Source of the DNA: Papio anubis
Lineage: Eukaryota; Chordata; Mammalia; Primates; Cercopithecidae
Reading direction: 5' to 3'
Length of the DNA: 64,000 nucleotides
Assembly (NCBI RefSeq): GCF_008728515.1
Contig: NC_044986.1
Location: forward strand, 67,704,817-67,768,816
Shown one piece after another: positions 1-10,431 of this stretch (its first letter is position 1; every line of letters starts with the position of its first letter). The notes under the pieces were generated by a model. It did not search any database. It had not been told where the DNA came from and was given only the letters and a program-made list of their open reading frames with translations. The position numbers and the translations under genes were made by a program.

Positions 1-834
1 GGCAGGATGGAGGAAAGAGGTTGAGAGTTGGGAGGGTGGAGAGGTGTTCCAGGAGAGGGGAACAGGGCAGAGCCGAAGGTCTGCCACCAGGCAAGTGCCC
101 AGAGGTGGCTGTCCCGACCCCCAGCATTGGCCTCCTGAGCAACTGCCCTGACCTGGGGAAGGGAGACAGGTCCCAAGTCAAGCTCCCTTGGGCTGCATGG
201 CCAAATAAACATTAGCATTTTAGAGCTCTGCACCCATTTGTAGAGTTGGGGACAGAATATGTTTTTACGTTTTACTTATATTCAAAGCTTTGGGATCCAG
301 TGTCCTGTCCTCCCCCACCTCTCTTTGTTGTTGAGTTTCTCCTGGACCAAAGGTCTTGTGACCCTTTTCCTGGGTGTCAGGCTTAAGATGAGGCCTGCCT
401 CCTACTCCTGATTCCCTGAGCCACGGAGGTTTTCTAAGGAGGTTTGTGGACTGCCTAAGACTTTGGGGATGGGCTGTGGGGAGGTGGATCCTTTCCATTC
501 CAAGAGCTCTCAGACAAGGTGAGTGATTCTGAATAGACAGTGCTGGGAACCTCCCTCCCCCAGGGCCCACAGGCAGCAGGTCTTTTGACCCTCAGAGTTG
601 GGGTTGGGTGGAAAGCAGACAGCTTGGAGGCCACTGCCGCCTTCAGGAAAGGGCAGAGGGGGCTGGGTCATAGGCTGGGACTTGGGGGTGGGAGCCTGGG
701 CCCATGGAAACTGCTGCCTGGGCAGATGGCCCCCAGAGGGTAGGGAAGAGAAAGCCGGCGCTCAGGCCAGAGCTGGCGCTTCTCTGGCGTCCTCCTCCTT
801 CTCCTCCTCACCAGTTTCCTAAACAGCTTCCACA
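1..834. other. Unique GC-rich DNA, no gene recognised
   Basis: No repeat family or exon is recognisable. A poly(A)-signal hexamer AATAAA lies at 204-209 on the plus strand, but nothing else marks a transcript end, so it is probably incidental. Short open frames here have no domain content. Confidence 0.6.
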
Positions 835-985
835 AATAGAGTCATTAAAGCTGTGAAGGCAAAATGAAACCAAACAAGTGCGTTCTGTGCTTTTCTGTTT
901 CTTATTTTTTTAAGGAAATTAAAAATACCGTAATTAGAATAATACAAGGAGAGAGCACTTTCCGGAAGGCCTAGGGTATGGGCAC
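835..985. other. AT-rich unique block upstream of CpG island
   Basis: An abrupt AT-rich stretch without recognisable repeat origin, containing ATTAAAG- and TAATTAG-type words, directly precedes the CpG island. This composition is typical of conserved non-coding elements, but conservation cannot be judged from one sequence. Confidence 0.3.
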
Positions 986-1019
986 TTCCCACCCACTGGG
1001 TTGGCTACAGAGGTTGGGG

Positions 1020-1660
1020 CTGGGGCGCCACCTCCCGCCCCGTTAGGGTCTGTGATCCGCCGGGGGCGCCGCGGGCTTTTCCCCCGGCTCCATGCATCCC
1101 GGCGCTGGTCTCGGCCCCCGACTGGGAGTTGGGTGGCGCTGGATTGTAACTCCGGCCCGGAACCGCCGCAGCCGCTGCGCCCCCGCGGGCAGACAAGCCC
1201 GGGCGGAGCGCGCTAAGCCACAGGTCCCCGTGGCGTTCCTCCTGGTCTTCGGGGATGCTAATGGCAGCGAAAATATTTGCTGAAGTGCCGGCATAAATCA
1301 GCCGCCTCCTGCTTCCCCACCCCCACCCCTTTTGTTTCCTCTTCCTTCTCTCCAAAAAGCGCTGGGCTGCTGCGAGCGCCCGAATTTACCTTTTCCAACT
1401 AAGCGGCCTGATTAGCATCTCCGCCGCTTGGGGGGCTGGATTCTACCTTCTCTTGCGCCCCCCACCCCCAGTCCCCATCTCCACCTCCCTCCCCAGCCGA
1501 GCTAAATCGGTCCGCTGGAGCCCCGGGAGCTCTAACACCACCGCCTAGCGAGTGAGTGCGCGGAGCCGCCCTCCTTCTCACCTCCCAGAACAGGCTGCCC
1601 CCAGCGCTTGCAACTTACCCCTTCGCGGCGCCGCACCGCTTGGCTCGCTTCTCCAAGAAG
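1020..1660. promoter_or_regulatory. CpG island, candidate promoter
   Basis: CpG dinucleotides reach about 6-8 per 60 bases between 1021 and 1260 and are frequent again from 1490 to 1650, whereas most surrounding sequence is CpG-depleted. Between these parts lies a CG-poorer stretch with an ATAAAT word near 1291. Direction is unclear. Minus-strand donor-like sites occur at 1613-1618 (GTAAGT), 1576-1581 (GTGAGA after GGAG) and near 1384-1390 (GGTAAAT). A plus-strand GTGAGT lies at 1552-1557. No long convincing coding frame is present, so a first exon would be non-coding or very short. It could equally be an orphan CpG island or enhancer. Confidence 0.7.
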
Positions 1661-1667
1661 GCAGGCT

Positions 1668-1990
1668 TGTGGGTGTGAGAGTATGTATTAAGGAGTGTGT
1701 GTGGGGGGGGTGAGAATGTGTATTAAGCAGGTGGGCGGAGGTGGGAGTTTGCAGTTGGAGGGGAGGGTGGGTGTGGTGTTGCATTGGGGTGTCAGGTGTG
1801 TGTGGGGGCGAGCCATGCACTTGGTGTGTGCCAGAGGATGGATGCGTGTTTGAGGAGGGTTGTGCCTTTTGTAACTCAGGATGTGTGGTGTATAGGCTGT
1901 GTGTGTGTGTTTGGGTATGTGGGGGGTGGGCAATGTCACATGGGCACACTTGTGGTGTGTTTGTGTATAAATAGGTATATGTAATGTGGA
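1668..1990. repeat. G/T-rich low-complexity tract
   Basis: About 320 bases of irregular (GT)n/(GGT)n sequence have strong G-over-C skew on the plus strand. The words TGTGTATTAAG/GTATGTATTAAGG near 1683 and 1716 suggest degenerate tandem duplication. Histidine/threonine-rich minus-strand frames and cysteine/glycine-rich plus-strand frames here are artefacts of this composition. It abuts the right edge of the CpG island. Confidence 0.8.
1966..1974 (+). promoter_or_regulatory. Consensus TATA box (TATAAATAG)
   Basis: TATAAATAG matches the TATA-box consensus and sits about 300 bases right of the CpG island. An AP-1 site (TGAGTCA) at 1996-2002 lies where transcription would be expected to start, which is unusual, so this may be a chance match in T/G/A-rich DNA. 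Confidence 0.25.
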
Positions 1991-2744
1991 GACAGTGAGT
2001 CACCGCCAGGCATGGGAAGCTCCATCCATTGTATTCTATTGGGGATTCCACTTCAGGATGGGACACAGGCCATTTGCCGTCAGCACTTAAGACACCTCAT
2101 TTTGCCCCGCACCTGCACTGTGAGCAGGGTTTGGCCTGGCTCTGCTGTTGGAAGGGCAGAGGACAGCTTCCCCTGCTGAGTGTGGATGGGACAGGCCTGC
2201 ATGAAGGTGGGTCCTAGTGCTCCAGGGGGAGGAAAGTTGGCAGAGATGGACCCTAAGCCAGCCCAGCAGCTTGGGCTACTGCCCCCGGGAAGACTAGGGT
2301 CCCAGACCTGGAGTCTCCTGCAGTCGACTCCCAGCTTCCCCAGAGCATGGGAGCAGCTGCGGTTTGGAGATCTGCTCTCTGACCTGGGTCAGCTTATGCT
2401 TCAGCCTGTCTCCCCCAAGGGGAGTGAGTTCGCCTCTAGAGTTTGCTGGAGAAGGGGCCAGCAGAGCTTGAGTGGGTGGGATCCCCAGTGGAGGACCCCA
2501 TCTCAGGCTGACGTGGCTGGGGCCTGGAACTCTCAGTGGTGGCAATTGAAAGAGGACAGACACACCCACACACATGCTGGACTCCACTGTCCTTACCACT
2601 TTCTTGGTCACAGAAGCACTTCCCTGCTTTCCCAGGGCTGTCCACAGGAAGGACTTCCATCACTTCAACTCTAGGATAAGATGGACTGTTCCGGAGCAGG
2701 GAAGCCTAGAGGAAAATCACAGTCCCTCCCCCGACCCTGGTGTG
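1991..2744. other. Unique DNA, nothing recognised
   Basis: Holds an AP-1 heptamer at 1996-2002 and otherwise GC-rich unique sequence. A 164-codon plus-strand open frame (2180-2674) has no domain and lacks exon-type boundaries. Confidence 0.5.
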
Positions 2745-2875
2745 CATGTTGCTTTACAGTTTACAAAACTCTTTTATATGTGCAATCTCACTTTGTCCTT
2801 ATAAGAACCCACCGAGGAGGTGGAGGCTTTCACTTAGGAAGCTGAAGAGGCAGGACTGGGACCCAGGTTTGTATT
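2745..2875 (-). repeat. MIR SINE, antisense
   Basis: Degenerate antisense MIR-type text: a tail-like AATCTCACTTTG-TCCTTATAAGAACCC run, then gaggaggtggagg and an ACCCAGG end. The LTR beginning at 2876 appears to have inserted at its end. Confidence 0.6.
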
Positions 2876-3306
2876 TGTCAGGGTTCTCTAGAGGGACAGA
2901 ACTAATATATATATATAAAGGAGAGTTTATTAAGTATTAACTCACAAGATCACAACATCCCACAATAGGCCGTCTGCTGGCTGAGGAGCAAGGAGAGCCA
3001 GACTGAGTTCCAAAACCGAAGAACTTAGAGTCTGATGTTCGAGGGCAGGAAGCATCCAGCACGGGAGAAAGATGTAGGCTAGGAGGCTAAGCCAGTCTCT
3101 CTTTTCACATTTTTCTGCCTGCTTATATTCTAGCCCTGCTGGCAGCGGATTAGATGGTGCCCACCCAGATTAAGGGTGGGTCTGCCTTCCCCAGCCCACT
3201 GACTCAAATGCTAATCTCCTTTGGCAACACCCTCACAGACACACTCAGGATCCATATTCTATATCCTTCCATCCAGTCAAGTTGACACTCAGTATGAACC
3301 ATCACA
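2876..3306 (-). mobile_element. Solo LTR, ERVL-MaLR/MLT1-like
   Basis: Read on the minus strand, the element starts TGTGATGGTT and ends with the typical TTCTGTCCCTCTAGAGAACC-type end and ...TGACA, i.e. TG...CA termini. It carries an AATAAA signal on the minus strand just before a short (TA)n run. No internal retroviral coding sequence flanks it, so it is a solo LTR. No clean target duplication remains. Start and end words match the MLT1-type architecture, but the exact subfamily is uncertain. Confidence 0.8.
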
Positions 3307-4180
3307 AGGTCAGAACTCCTAAGCAGCCCTGGTCACAGCCCTCGAGGAGGTGCTGTCTGTAAGGGATGCTGATGTCCACTCTAGAAATGTTAAGTGGCAT
3401 TCAGAGCATTGCGGATGCCATGTGAGAGTGACAGATGATATGCAAGGGAGAGCATAGCAGAGCCAAAGTTGTAAGGCATGGGGCTTCCTGGGGCGGGTGA
3501 TGAGTGCCAGACCTTTACTCTGTCCTTTTCCGGTCCTTCTGAGAGCATGTCCTGAAGAGAGGATGGGATGGGGGGCTAGCCAGCTGGGCATGTGGGCAGG
3601 GGTGCCAGCCGACCTCTCCCTACTCTTGGGAAATTTGCACCTGTTAGCATCTGCGGTGTTTACCATCCTGGGGTGAACACCAGTCTTGGGGAACAGACCC
3701 TCTAGCCCATTCCACCTCCCAGCATCCCAGGTTCAACTGAACGTGTGTGCTTGGGTCACGAGTCCTCTCAGCTGCTTCTGACTCTGTGGGCTAGGACTGT
3801 GGCAGGGCCTGGAGGCAAAAGGCTGCCTTCTTCTTGGATCTCTCTGTGTGGCTCCCAAAGGTGAAACGAGCCCAGAAAATACTTTCTAAGCACTGGCAGG
3901 GATCATATTGGGGGTGGAGACTTGGGGAGGTATTTCTCTACCTTTGCCCTTCCCCCACCAGAGAACACAAAGTGGGTAAGAAGGGGAACGGTGGAATCCT
4001 CTGCCTAGCACTTCTGTGAGCCATTTGCCAGGGGTAGGGGTGGGGAGATCCTTTGTCATCACCACCTCTGGGAACCCCCAGCTGCTCTGTTTCCACACAC
4101 ACCTCTCACCGGGGCCTTAGCTGCAGGTGCAGAAGAGTGCATGGCATTGCCAATTGGAATTCTGAGGGGTTAACATGGCC
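3307..4180. other. Unique DNA, nothing recognised
   Basis: GC-rich unique sequence with no recognisable exon, repeat or RNA gene. Confidence 0.5.
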
Positions 4181-4184
4181 TCCC

Positions 4185-4365
4185 AGCATTGTCATTGACT
4201 ACGTGGTGACGTTGGGCAGCTCACCTAACTGGACTGTACCTCCATTTTCTCATCTGTAAAATGGGGGTAATAATAACATCATCCTCAGAATTGCCTTGAG
4301 AGTCTCATGAGCTGATGTATGGAAAAGCCCTTAGCACAGTGCCTGGCACACAGCAAGCACTTAGG
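4185..4365 (+). repeat. MIR SINE
   Basis: Contains the MIR core and 3' words: CTCATCTGTAAAATGGG, then a run of AATAATAAC, then GTGCCTGGCACA and AGCAAGCACTT. Sense orientation and well preserved. Confidence 0.85.
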
Positions 4366-4484
4366 GCCTGTTGGCACGCAGCCTGCCCCAGAGAGAGCCC
4401 AGCGATGCATCATCATCTTCCTCAACGGGAGTGAAAGCTGGGAGGTCAGGGCCAGGAGTCTCCGCCACTCCTGGCCGAGGAGTT

Positions 4485-4600
4485 AGGAGACTCTGGCTCT
4501 TGATCTTCATTTGCTGTGAGACCTTGGGCAAATGCCTTTCCCTCTCTGCGTTCTGATTGTTTGGTTTCCCTTCCTATCTGTAAGTCTGGAGTGGGGCAGA
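4485..4600 (+). repeat. MIR SINE fragment
   Basis: Shows the words GTGAGACCTTGGGCAAA and CCCTCTCTG typical of the MIR core, in sense orientation. Confidence 0.65.
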
Positions 4601-5384
4601 GGTGGAAGGATGATCCATACAGGATGTGGGGTTTTCGTCTGGTTCTATCTGAAGAGGCCCCAGCAGTCAGAAAGAAACAGAGGTAGCCGAGGCCCAGAAC
4701 CACTTGTGTTTACAGAGGCCTCTCCAGAAAGTCAATATATTGACTGGAATGCCCTTGCACGCATTATGCGGCCCTGGGTGTCTCTCTCACCGAAGCCGTA
4801 AATCACCCTCTGGGAACTTGGTCCCTTTTTCCTGCTCCATAAGCGTCTCCTGCCTCAGAGACTGAGAACCCCAGATGCCAAGCAGGGCCCAGGAGGTAGA
4901 GAAGGGCCCCACTGGCAGAGGCAGCCTGGGCATGTGCAAGTAAAGGCCCGTGGTCCCCCACCCTTGTCACCCACTCCAAAGCTCAAGTACACCCTGCTGA
5001 GGGTGTGTTAGGGACAGACTTTGCAGACGTGGCCCCGTGTCATGCATGGCTTCATTTCTCAGAGGCCGGGGGAGGCCAATCTTGAGGATTGGGGAATGAG
5101 GACTCCTGTCTCCACGTAGGGTATCGGAACACCAGCCCACCCTAAAACCTGATGCACATGCCCATTCATTCAGCCTGGGCAAGTGCTGAGCTCTGTGGTC
5201 AGAAGCTAAAAAACCATGGGCCTGACTCTTGAAGAACTGATGGGCTTTGTGCTGCTGCTTGAAGCATGGGCCAAGTGCCTGGCCTGTGATGCTGGGGTAC
5301 AAGGGGGGTTAGGGTGATGCAAGAGAGCAACCATTCAAGATGAGCCAAGATGTATGTGTCTTGGGAGGGGTCTTGCGTGATGTT
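4601..5384. other. Unique DNA, nothing recognised
   Basis: No recognisable gene, RNA or repeat beyond very weak MIR-like words. Confidence 0.5.
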
Positions 5385-5611
5385 TAGAGGGCAGGCTGTG
5401 CAGTCACATTACTTGGGTTCAAATCCTGGCAGTGCCACCATCTGGTTGTGTGTCTTAGAGCAAGTTGCCTACCCTCTCTGAGCTTAGTTCTGAGCTTAGT
5501 TCCTTCATTTGTAAAATGGGAGTAGTAACACCAATCTCATTAGATTTGGGGATAGATGAGATCATGCGTAAAAGTGCTCTGCATATTCTGAAGTGCTCAG
5601 TGACATTCACT
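5385..5611 (+). repeat. MIR SINE, near complete
   Basis: Has the tRNA-derived B-box-like word GGGTTCAAATCCTGG, the core (CCACCATCTGGTTGTGTG), TTTGTAAAATGGGAG and the 3' end. A 12-bp segment (TCTGAGCTTAGT) is perfectly duplicated in tandem at 5477-5500, a later microduplication within the MIR. Confidence 0.9.
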
Positions 5612-5650
5612 GTCATCATCATCATCATCGTCATCATTATCATCATCATG
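5612..5650. repeat. (ATC)n microsatellite
   Basis: About 12 ATC/TCA units with two interruptions (TCG and TTA), growing from the 3' tail of the MIR. Confidence 0.9.
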
Positions 5651-5860
5651 TGGGCACCGTGTATTGGGTGGAATGAAGGGAAATGTCTCAATGTTGAGAG
5701 GAAGAAGCTCTTGCGGCCTGGGTGGTCAGAAAAGGCTTCCTGGAAGAGGGAAGGTTTGCACTTAACTGGCGCTTGAGAGATGAGAGACTTTGGGTAAATG
5801 GAGAGTGTGACCCTGGTAGGGGATGTGTACGTGAAGGTATGGGTGGGACTGTCTGGCACA
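5651..5860 (+). repeat. Ancient interspersed repeat, family uncertain
   Basis: Contains GGGTGGTCAGAAAAGGCTTC and CTGGAAGAGG, words that recur at 31.8, 47.4 and 54.2 kb in the same order. I recognise this as a widespread ancient mammalian repeat but cannot assign the family by eye. Confidence 0.5.
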
Positions 5861-5939
5861 TCTACCTAGGAGACAAATTCTACATTCAGGTTCTGACTCG
5901 TGTCTGATCATCTAGCAACTCAAGACTTCCAGGGCCAGA

Positions 5940-6085
5940 GGTCTCTTAGTACAGTGGGAAAAGGCCCAGGCTTTAGGATTTGAATCTTCCAGAGGTGGCT
6001 TACCCTCTGTGCCTCAGCTTCCCAATTCATGAGATAGGCATGATTCTACCTTCATCAGGTGCTGATGTGACGTGAACTAACACAT
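5940..6085 (+). repeat. MIR SINE
   Basis: Sense MIR core: CAGGCTTTAGGATTTGAAT, then CTCTGTGCCTCAGCTTCCC, then ATGAGATAGGCATGAT. Confidence 0.75.
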
Positions 6086-7861
6086 ATGCAGTCTTGGCAG
6101 AGTGGGTGCTCTGTGCATTTCCATTGCCTTCCCTTCTCTTCCTGCCCCTCGTCCACTCCCCCCACCCCCAATCTGGCTGACCCCTGGATAGGACTAGGGC
6201 TGGGCCTGGGCCCTGATTCTCCCCCTATGCATCTCTGGGCAGAACAGGGGGACAGAGGGTCCCAAAGTGGCAGTTTCCAGGTTGGCCAGAAAGCCAGGGA
6301 GAGGGGCAGGAAGAGAGAGGCTGCTTTTTCTGGTCCCTGGTACTCATCTGGGCCTGCCCTGACCCAGGAGGCATCCCCAGGGGGTCTTCTGCTGAGATCA
6401 CCCAGGAGCCTGCAACCCCCAGAGGCCACAAGCGGTGTCAGGAGGCATTACTGCCTTCAGGAGACAACACCCAAGGAAAGCAGTTCTGTAATGCGATCAG
6501 AGGCGTCCGCCTGCCTGGCTGGGGACCTGGACACCCATGCAGGATGCAGAGCTTACAAGAAATTGAGTCAGGAATTCCAGGAAAGTTGTCTGTGGCCCCC
6601 TCCCCCATCCCTGTCCCACCTTTGGTCATTCTGTGACACAGCAGGGCAGAGTGAGATTGGGAGTGAGCAGTGACCTCTGGTGGGTGGGAGTCTGTCAGAT
6701 GGGGCAGCCTGCATTCTTTCCTTGTCACCAAAGCCAGGGCTCCAGGGTTGGGGAGACAGGTTCAGCAGGGGCAGGCAAGATGGATTGAAACTACTAGGTG
6801 ATGGCAGAGCAGTCATGGCACTAGGTGACTAGGGAGGCTGGGTCTGATTTTGCTTACTCGTGTGTGTTCCTGGCACCCGGAAGGTACTGGGTAAATCTCT
6901 GTAGAACGGATGAATGAGAACTCATGGTCAGACCTTACTCACCCAAGAGGTAGCTGTGATTTTGTCCCAGCTGTTCATGGACCTGCTGCTGTGGATGAGT
7001 AACCAAAGAATTAGAAGATTTTTCATTCCCTTGCTTCCAGCCTTCCCCTCCTGCCTGCCTGCCTCCCTCCCTTCATTATCTGCTGCTTGCTTTCTTTGAA
7101 CACTTAATGTGTACCCGGCACGGTGGAAGCCAGAGCCAAGTCTTCAGTGATCAGAGCCCCTAGGTAGGAAGGAATTTATTCACTAAATTCAGTGGAGCCA
7201 CGGAGAATTAACCAAGTTTTGCAGTCAAGTGCCCTTGGCCCCTTTACATAGAGAAAGCAGACTGGCACAACACCTGCTGGGCTAGTAAACTTTGTGCTTA
7301 TGTGCAAGGTGGCCCTTGTAAGGCACAGCCAGTCCAGGCCACTTTAAATGTTTGTTTCCTACTTGTAGCCACAAGCCCATTATCACTTCTCTCCACCTTG
7401 CCTTCCTGTGGCTCAAGAGAATGCCCACCGCATGGACAACAGACTCTGAGGCCTGAGAGCAAGTGTGGGCTGAGCAGGTATATCTAAAGGCCATGGCCAG
7501 ATCTGACTCCAGGCCTCAGCCCTCCATAGTGACTGCTACCAGCTTCTTATCAGGATCTGGGCTTGGTGCAGGAGAGCAGTTCTGGCCATGGGGTCTGGCT
7601 GATCCAGACTCTCGGTGGCACCATGTCCCGTACTGACATCTTTGGGAGTAAACATCCCCAGGCAGCAGCAAGCCTGGCCCAGTGACCATCCTCAGCTGGT
7701 GGCTCACTGGTCCTTGTCAGGGGCCTCTGCCAGAGGCTGATTTGGAATTCCTCCCTGGCAGCCCAGGAAAGCCAGAGCTGCTGGGCACAGTGACCCCTGC
7801 TGCAAATTTGATCCAGCCCCACATTTTCCTCCCGGTCCATCCCACTTCTGACTTCTGTATA

Positions 7862-7862
<1 letters not shown>
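6086..7862. other. Mostly unique DNA
   Basis: No exon is recognisable. An L2-like 3' end (TGGCACCCGGAAGGTACTGG and a GAATGAGAA end) lies at about 6850-6915. A further L2-like fragment is near 7095-7150. A 195-codon open frame (6086-6673) shows no domain. Confidence 0.5.

Positions 7863-7909
<47 letters not shown>
7863..7909. repeat. (AC)n microsatellite
   Basis: An uninterrupted run of about 23 AC units, likely polymorphic in length. The valine/cysteine-rich minus-strand frames over it are repeat artefacts. Confidence 0.98.
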
Positions 7910-7911
<2 letters not shown>

Positions 7912-7984
7912 GACAGCAGAAAAAGCCCCAAGTTGAGAATTGGGAAAACTGGATTCTTTTTTTTCTTTGGAAATAAAATACTAG

Positions 7985-8160
7985 ATTCTAATCCTAGCCA
8001 TGTAGCTAGCTAATTTGCTTTGTGACATTGGACTAGTCCTTTCCCCTCTCTGAGCTTCCTCTGTCCAAATGAAGAGGTTCTGCCCTGGAATCAGAAAACC
8101 TGAGTTCAAGTCCTGGCCCCATCACGAACTACAATTTCATGAGCCACACTATAAAGTGTG
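7985..8160 (+). repeat. MIR SINE remnants, two
   Basis: Two partly overlapping sense MIR-like stretches: TGTGACATTGGACTAGTCC with CCTCTCTGAGCTTCC, then CTGAGTTCAAGTCCTGGCC. Confidence 0.65.
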
Positions 8161-8524
8161 CCCCCTGACTGGTTGTGGGGACATTAGAGGAAATGGGCAT
8201 GGTCAGTAAAGGTCGCTTTTCTTTCCTTTCCACCCAGAGGGAAATCCACAAATTGCTGGATCCTGCCTTCTAGCAGGATTTTGCATTGCTGGATCCCAAA
8301 TCCACAGAACCCGCCTTCTTTCTTTCTGGTATTCCCTTCTTGACATGGCATATTAGACATAAGGTAGAGTGGGGTTATCCTAGGGACTTCTGAGATGCCT
8401 TCCAGCCATCAAAGCCCATCGCTCTAAAGGACCGTGGGTACAGTTCAGGAAGTCCTGTGGAGTGACTTGGTAATCATCTGGGGGTCATCAGCAAGGGGAG
8501 AGCCTGCCTTGTTGTACACATTTG
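8161..8524. other. Unique DNA
   Basis: No gene seen. The word ATTGCTGGATCC occurs twice within about 40 bases near 8255-8300, a small local duplication. Confidence 0.5.
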
Positions 8525-8640
8525 GAAAGAGCACTGGACTAGGAGTCTGGAATCTTCAGCTCTAAGGCCAAATCTGTCTCTGTGCGATAGGCAAATCTCA
8601 CCCACCTTCTTTGAGCCTCAGTTTACCCATCACCAAAAGG
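8525..8640 (+). repeat. MIR SINE
   Basis: Sense MIR words AAAGAGCACTGGACTAGGAG, then TTTGAGCCTCAGTTTACCC. Confidence 0.75.
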
Positions 8641-9510
8641 AACAAAAGAAGCTGAATGCCAGGTAGGGCCAAGTGAGAAAACACCCAGAGAGGTGCTTCA
8701 GAAACTGTTCTCCAAACCCCCAGGGGTCGCTGATCTGAGGCAGCAGGAGGCCTACAGAACAGCCCCTGGACTATGTGGTCCATCCTGGGAACTGCTGCCT
8801 GTGTGGCAGGGATAGGAGGGCCCACATGCCCATTTCACCGGCTTCTCCCATGCGGGGCTGACCACAGCTATTGAGCTAAGTGACAAGAGTTTTGGCCACT
8901 TCTCATCCATCTTTGTGTCCCCATACCCTGACCCCATCGCACACCCCACATCCCAGAGCAGAGGAGGCCCGGGTGCCACGTCAGAGATGGTTAGTGTCAG
9001 TGCCGGGTTTGATGCTGTCTGAGCCAGCACACCATCTGCCATGCCCACCAGAAGTTACATAATCCCTCGGCCGGCTGCCCATTCTTAGAAAACGGGGCAG
9101 GCAGGACCAGCAGGGAGTAGAGAGTTAGAGTTTTCTTGTCTGCATTTTGTTCCCTCCCAGCCCACCACATCCCTGGACCAGTCTTCGCTCTCTGAGTTGC
9201 TCCCACACTGTTCAGAGCCTGAGACGTAAATGCCAAGGCAGAGAGAGGCTCACGTTGGAAGGGGACATGGGTCGTGAGGACTGCTTGCCACCATGCCACA
9301 CAGACTCCAGGACACCCTGCAGATATGCCTGCTGGCAGCACACCTGGCTGGCCACACCTTGCCAGTTCCTCACACCGCTCCTCTGCTGAGCCTGTGGTGG
9401 GTTGAGGAGGACCACTCAAGCTTCTAGGACAAACAGAGTCTCCCCTCCACCCCCTAGTTCCTGCAGAGATATTCCCTTTCCAAAATCTTATCAGATCATA
9501 AGCATTTTTA
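8641..9510. other. Unique DNA, nothing recognised
   Basis: No recognisable exon or repeat. It ends in the A/T-rich insertion target of the next Alu. Confidence 0.5.
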
Positions 9511-9833
9511 TTTATTTTTATTTTATTTTATTTTATCTTTTATTTTTGAGACTGAGTCTCGCTCTATCACCCAGGCTGGAGTGCAGTGGCGCCATATCGG
9601 CTCACTGCAATCTCTGCCTCCCAGGTTCAAGCAATTCTCATGCCTCAGCCTCCCAAGTAGCTGGGATTACAGGTGCCCACCACCACTAGACCTGGCTAAT
9701 TTTTGTATTTTTAGTAGAGATGGGGTTTCACCAAGTTGGCCGGGCTGATCTCAAACTCCTGACCTCAAGTCATCTGCCTGCCTCGGCCTCCTAAAAGTGC
9801 TGGGATTACGGGCATAAGCCACCTCGCCCAGCC
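9511..9833 (-). mobile_element. AluS
   Basis: Full dimeric Alu in antisense: T-rich tail (TTTA/TTTTA runs), right monomer, linker, left monomer, ending CCCAGCC. Flanked by a perfect 14-bp target duplication (CATAAGCATTTTTA) at 9497-9510 and 9834-9847. Confidence 0.97.
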
Positions 9834-9924
9834 CATAAGCATTTTTAATAACTGAATAACAGCCAGATAACACCACCCATGTATCATTAGGGTCTTTGGA
9901 ATCCCCGAGACCCAAGATCCCTTC

Positions 9925-10090
9925 CTGTCTCCTTCATTTGCTGGCTGCATGATGTTTGCCAGGCAACTTTACTCTTGTTTGGGTCAGTTTCCTCATCAGT
10001 GAAATGGGAATTATGAAGCCTGCTTCCCAGAGCTGCGTTAAGGATGGAATCAGATAATACTTGGAGAGGACAGAGAAAGTATTTAGTGAT
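9925..10090 (+). repeat. MIR SINE
   Basis: Sense MIR core with GGGTCAGTTTCCTCATCAG and TGAAATGGGAATTATGAAG, followed by a 3' GTTAAGGATGGAATCAGATAA-like stretch. Confidence 0.85.
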
Positions 10091-10128
10091 GGTAGCTCTG
10101 ATCAGCGGCATCCAATTCCATTCTCTCT

Positions 10129-10418
10129 ATTTTTTTTGAGACGGAGTCTCGCTCTGTCGCCCAGGCTGGAGTGCAGTGGCACAATCTCAGCTCACTGCAA
10201 GCTCCGCCTCCCGGGTTCACACCATTCTCCTGCTTCAGCCTCCCGAGTGGCTGGGACTACAGGCGCCCGCCACCACACCCAGCTAACTTTTTGTATTTTT
10301 AGTAGAGACGGGGTTTCACCGTGTTAGCCAGGATGGTCTCGATCTCCTGACTTCGTGATCCACCCGCCTCGGCCTCCCAAAGTGCTGGGATTACAGGTGT
10401 GAGCCACTGCACCCAGCC
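10129..10418 (-). mobile_element. AluY-type Alu
   Basis: Antisense dimeric Alu with the Y-type diagnostic stretch (CACCGTGTTAGCCAGGATGG, then CGATCTCCTGACTTCGTGA). A perfect 13-bp target duplication (TTCCATTCTCTCT) lies at 10116-10128 and 10419-10431. Among the youngest insertions in the window. Confidence 0.97.
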
Positions 10419-10431
10419 TTCCATTCTCTCT

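Noticed and set aside
204..209. AATAAA as a gene 3' end
   Set aside because: No upstream exon and no clear downstream GU-rich element. The hexamer is common by chance.
1025..1040. Partial CTCF core on the minus strand inside the CpG island
   Set aside because: Right half fits (AGGTGGCGCC), but the left half of the motif is mismatched.
2876..3306. Remaining retroviral genes next to the LTR
   Set aside because: Flanks contain only a MIR and unique DNA, so the element is a solo LTR.
3348..3372. REST/RE1-like half sites
   Set aside because: Half-site words are present, but spacing and mismatches do not fit the usual motif.
5412..5426. tRNA B-box-like word GGTTCAAATCC
   Set aside because: It is the tRNA-derived head of a MIR. 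No cloverleaf can be drawn around it.
5477..5500. CRISPR-like or other regularly spaced array
   Set aside because: All repeated arrays here are head-to-tail tandem repeats or microsatellites without unique spacers, in a vertebrate genome.
6086..6673. 195-codon plus-strand open frame
   Set aside because: No domain and competing open frames on the opposite strand. GC-driven.
7704..7936. Valine/cysteine- and threonine/histidine-rich frames
   Set aside because: They are translations of the (AC)n microsatellite. The same applies at 33.2-33.5 kb.
9402..9689. Protein-like text with SPRLECSGAISAHCN and similar peptides
   Set aside because: This is the well-known translation of antisense Alu. The same peptide recurs at 10.1, 22.5, 27.3, 43.7, 54.6, 57.3 and 60.8 kb.
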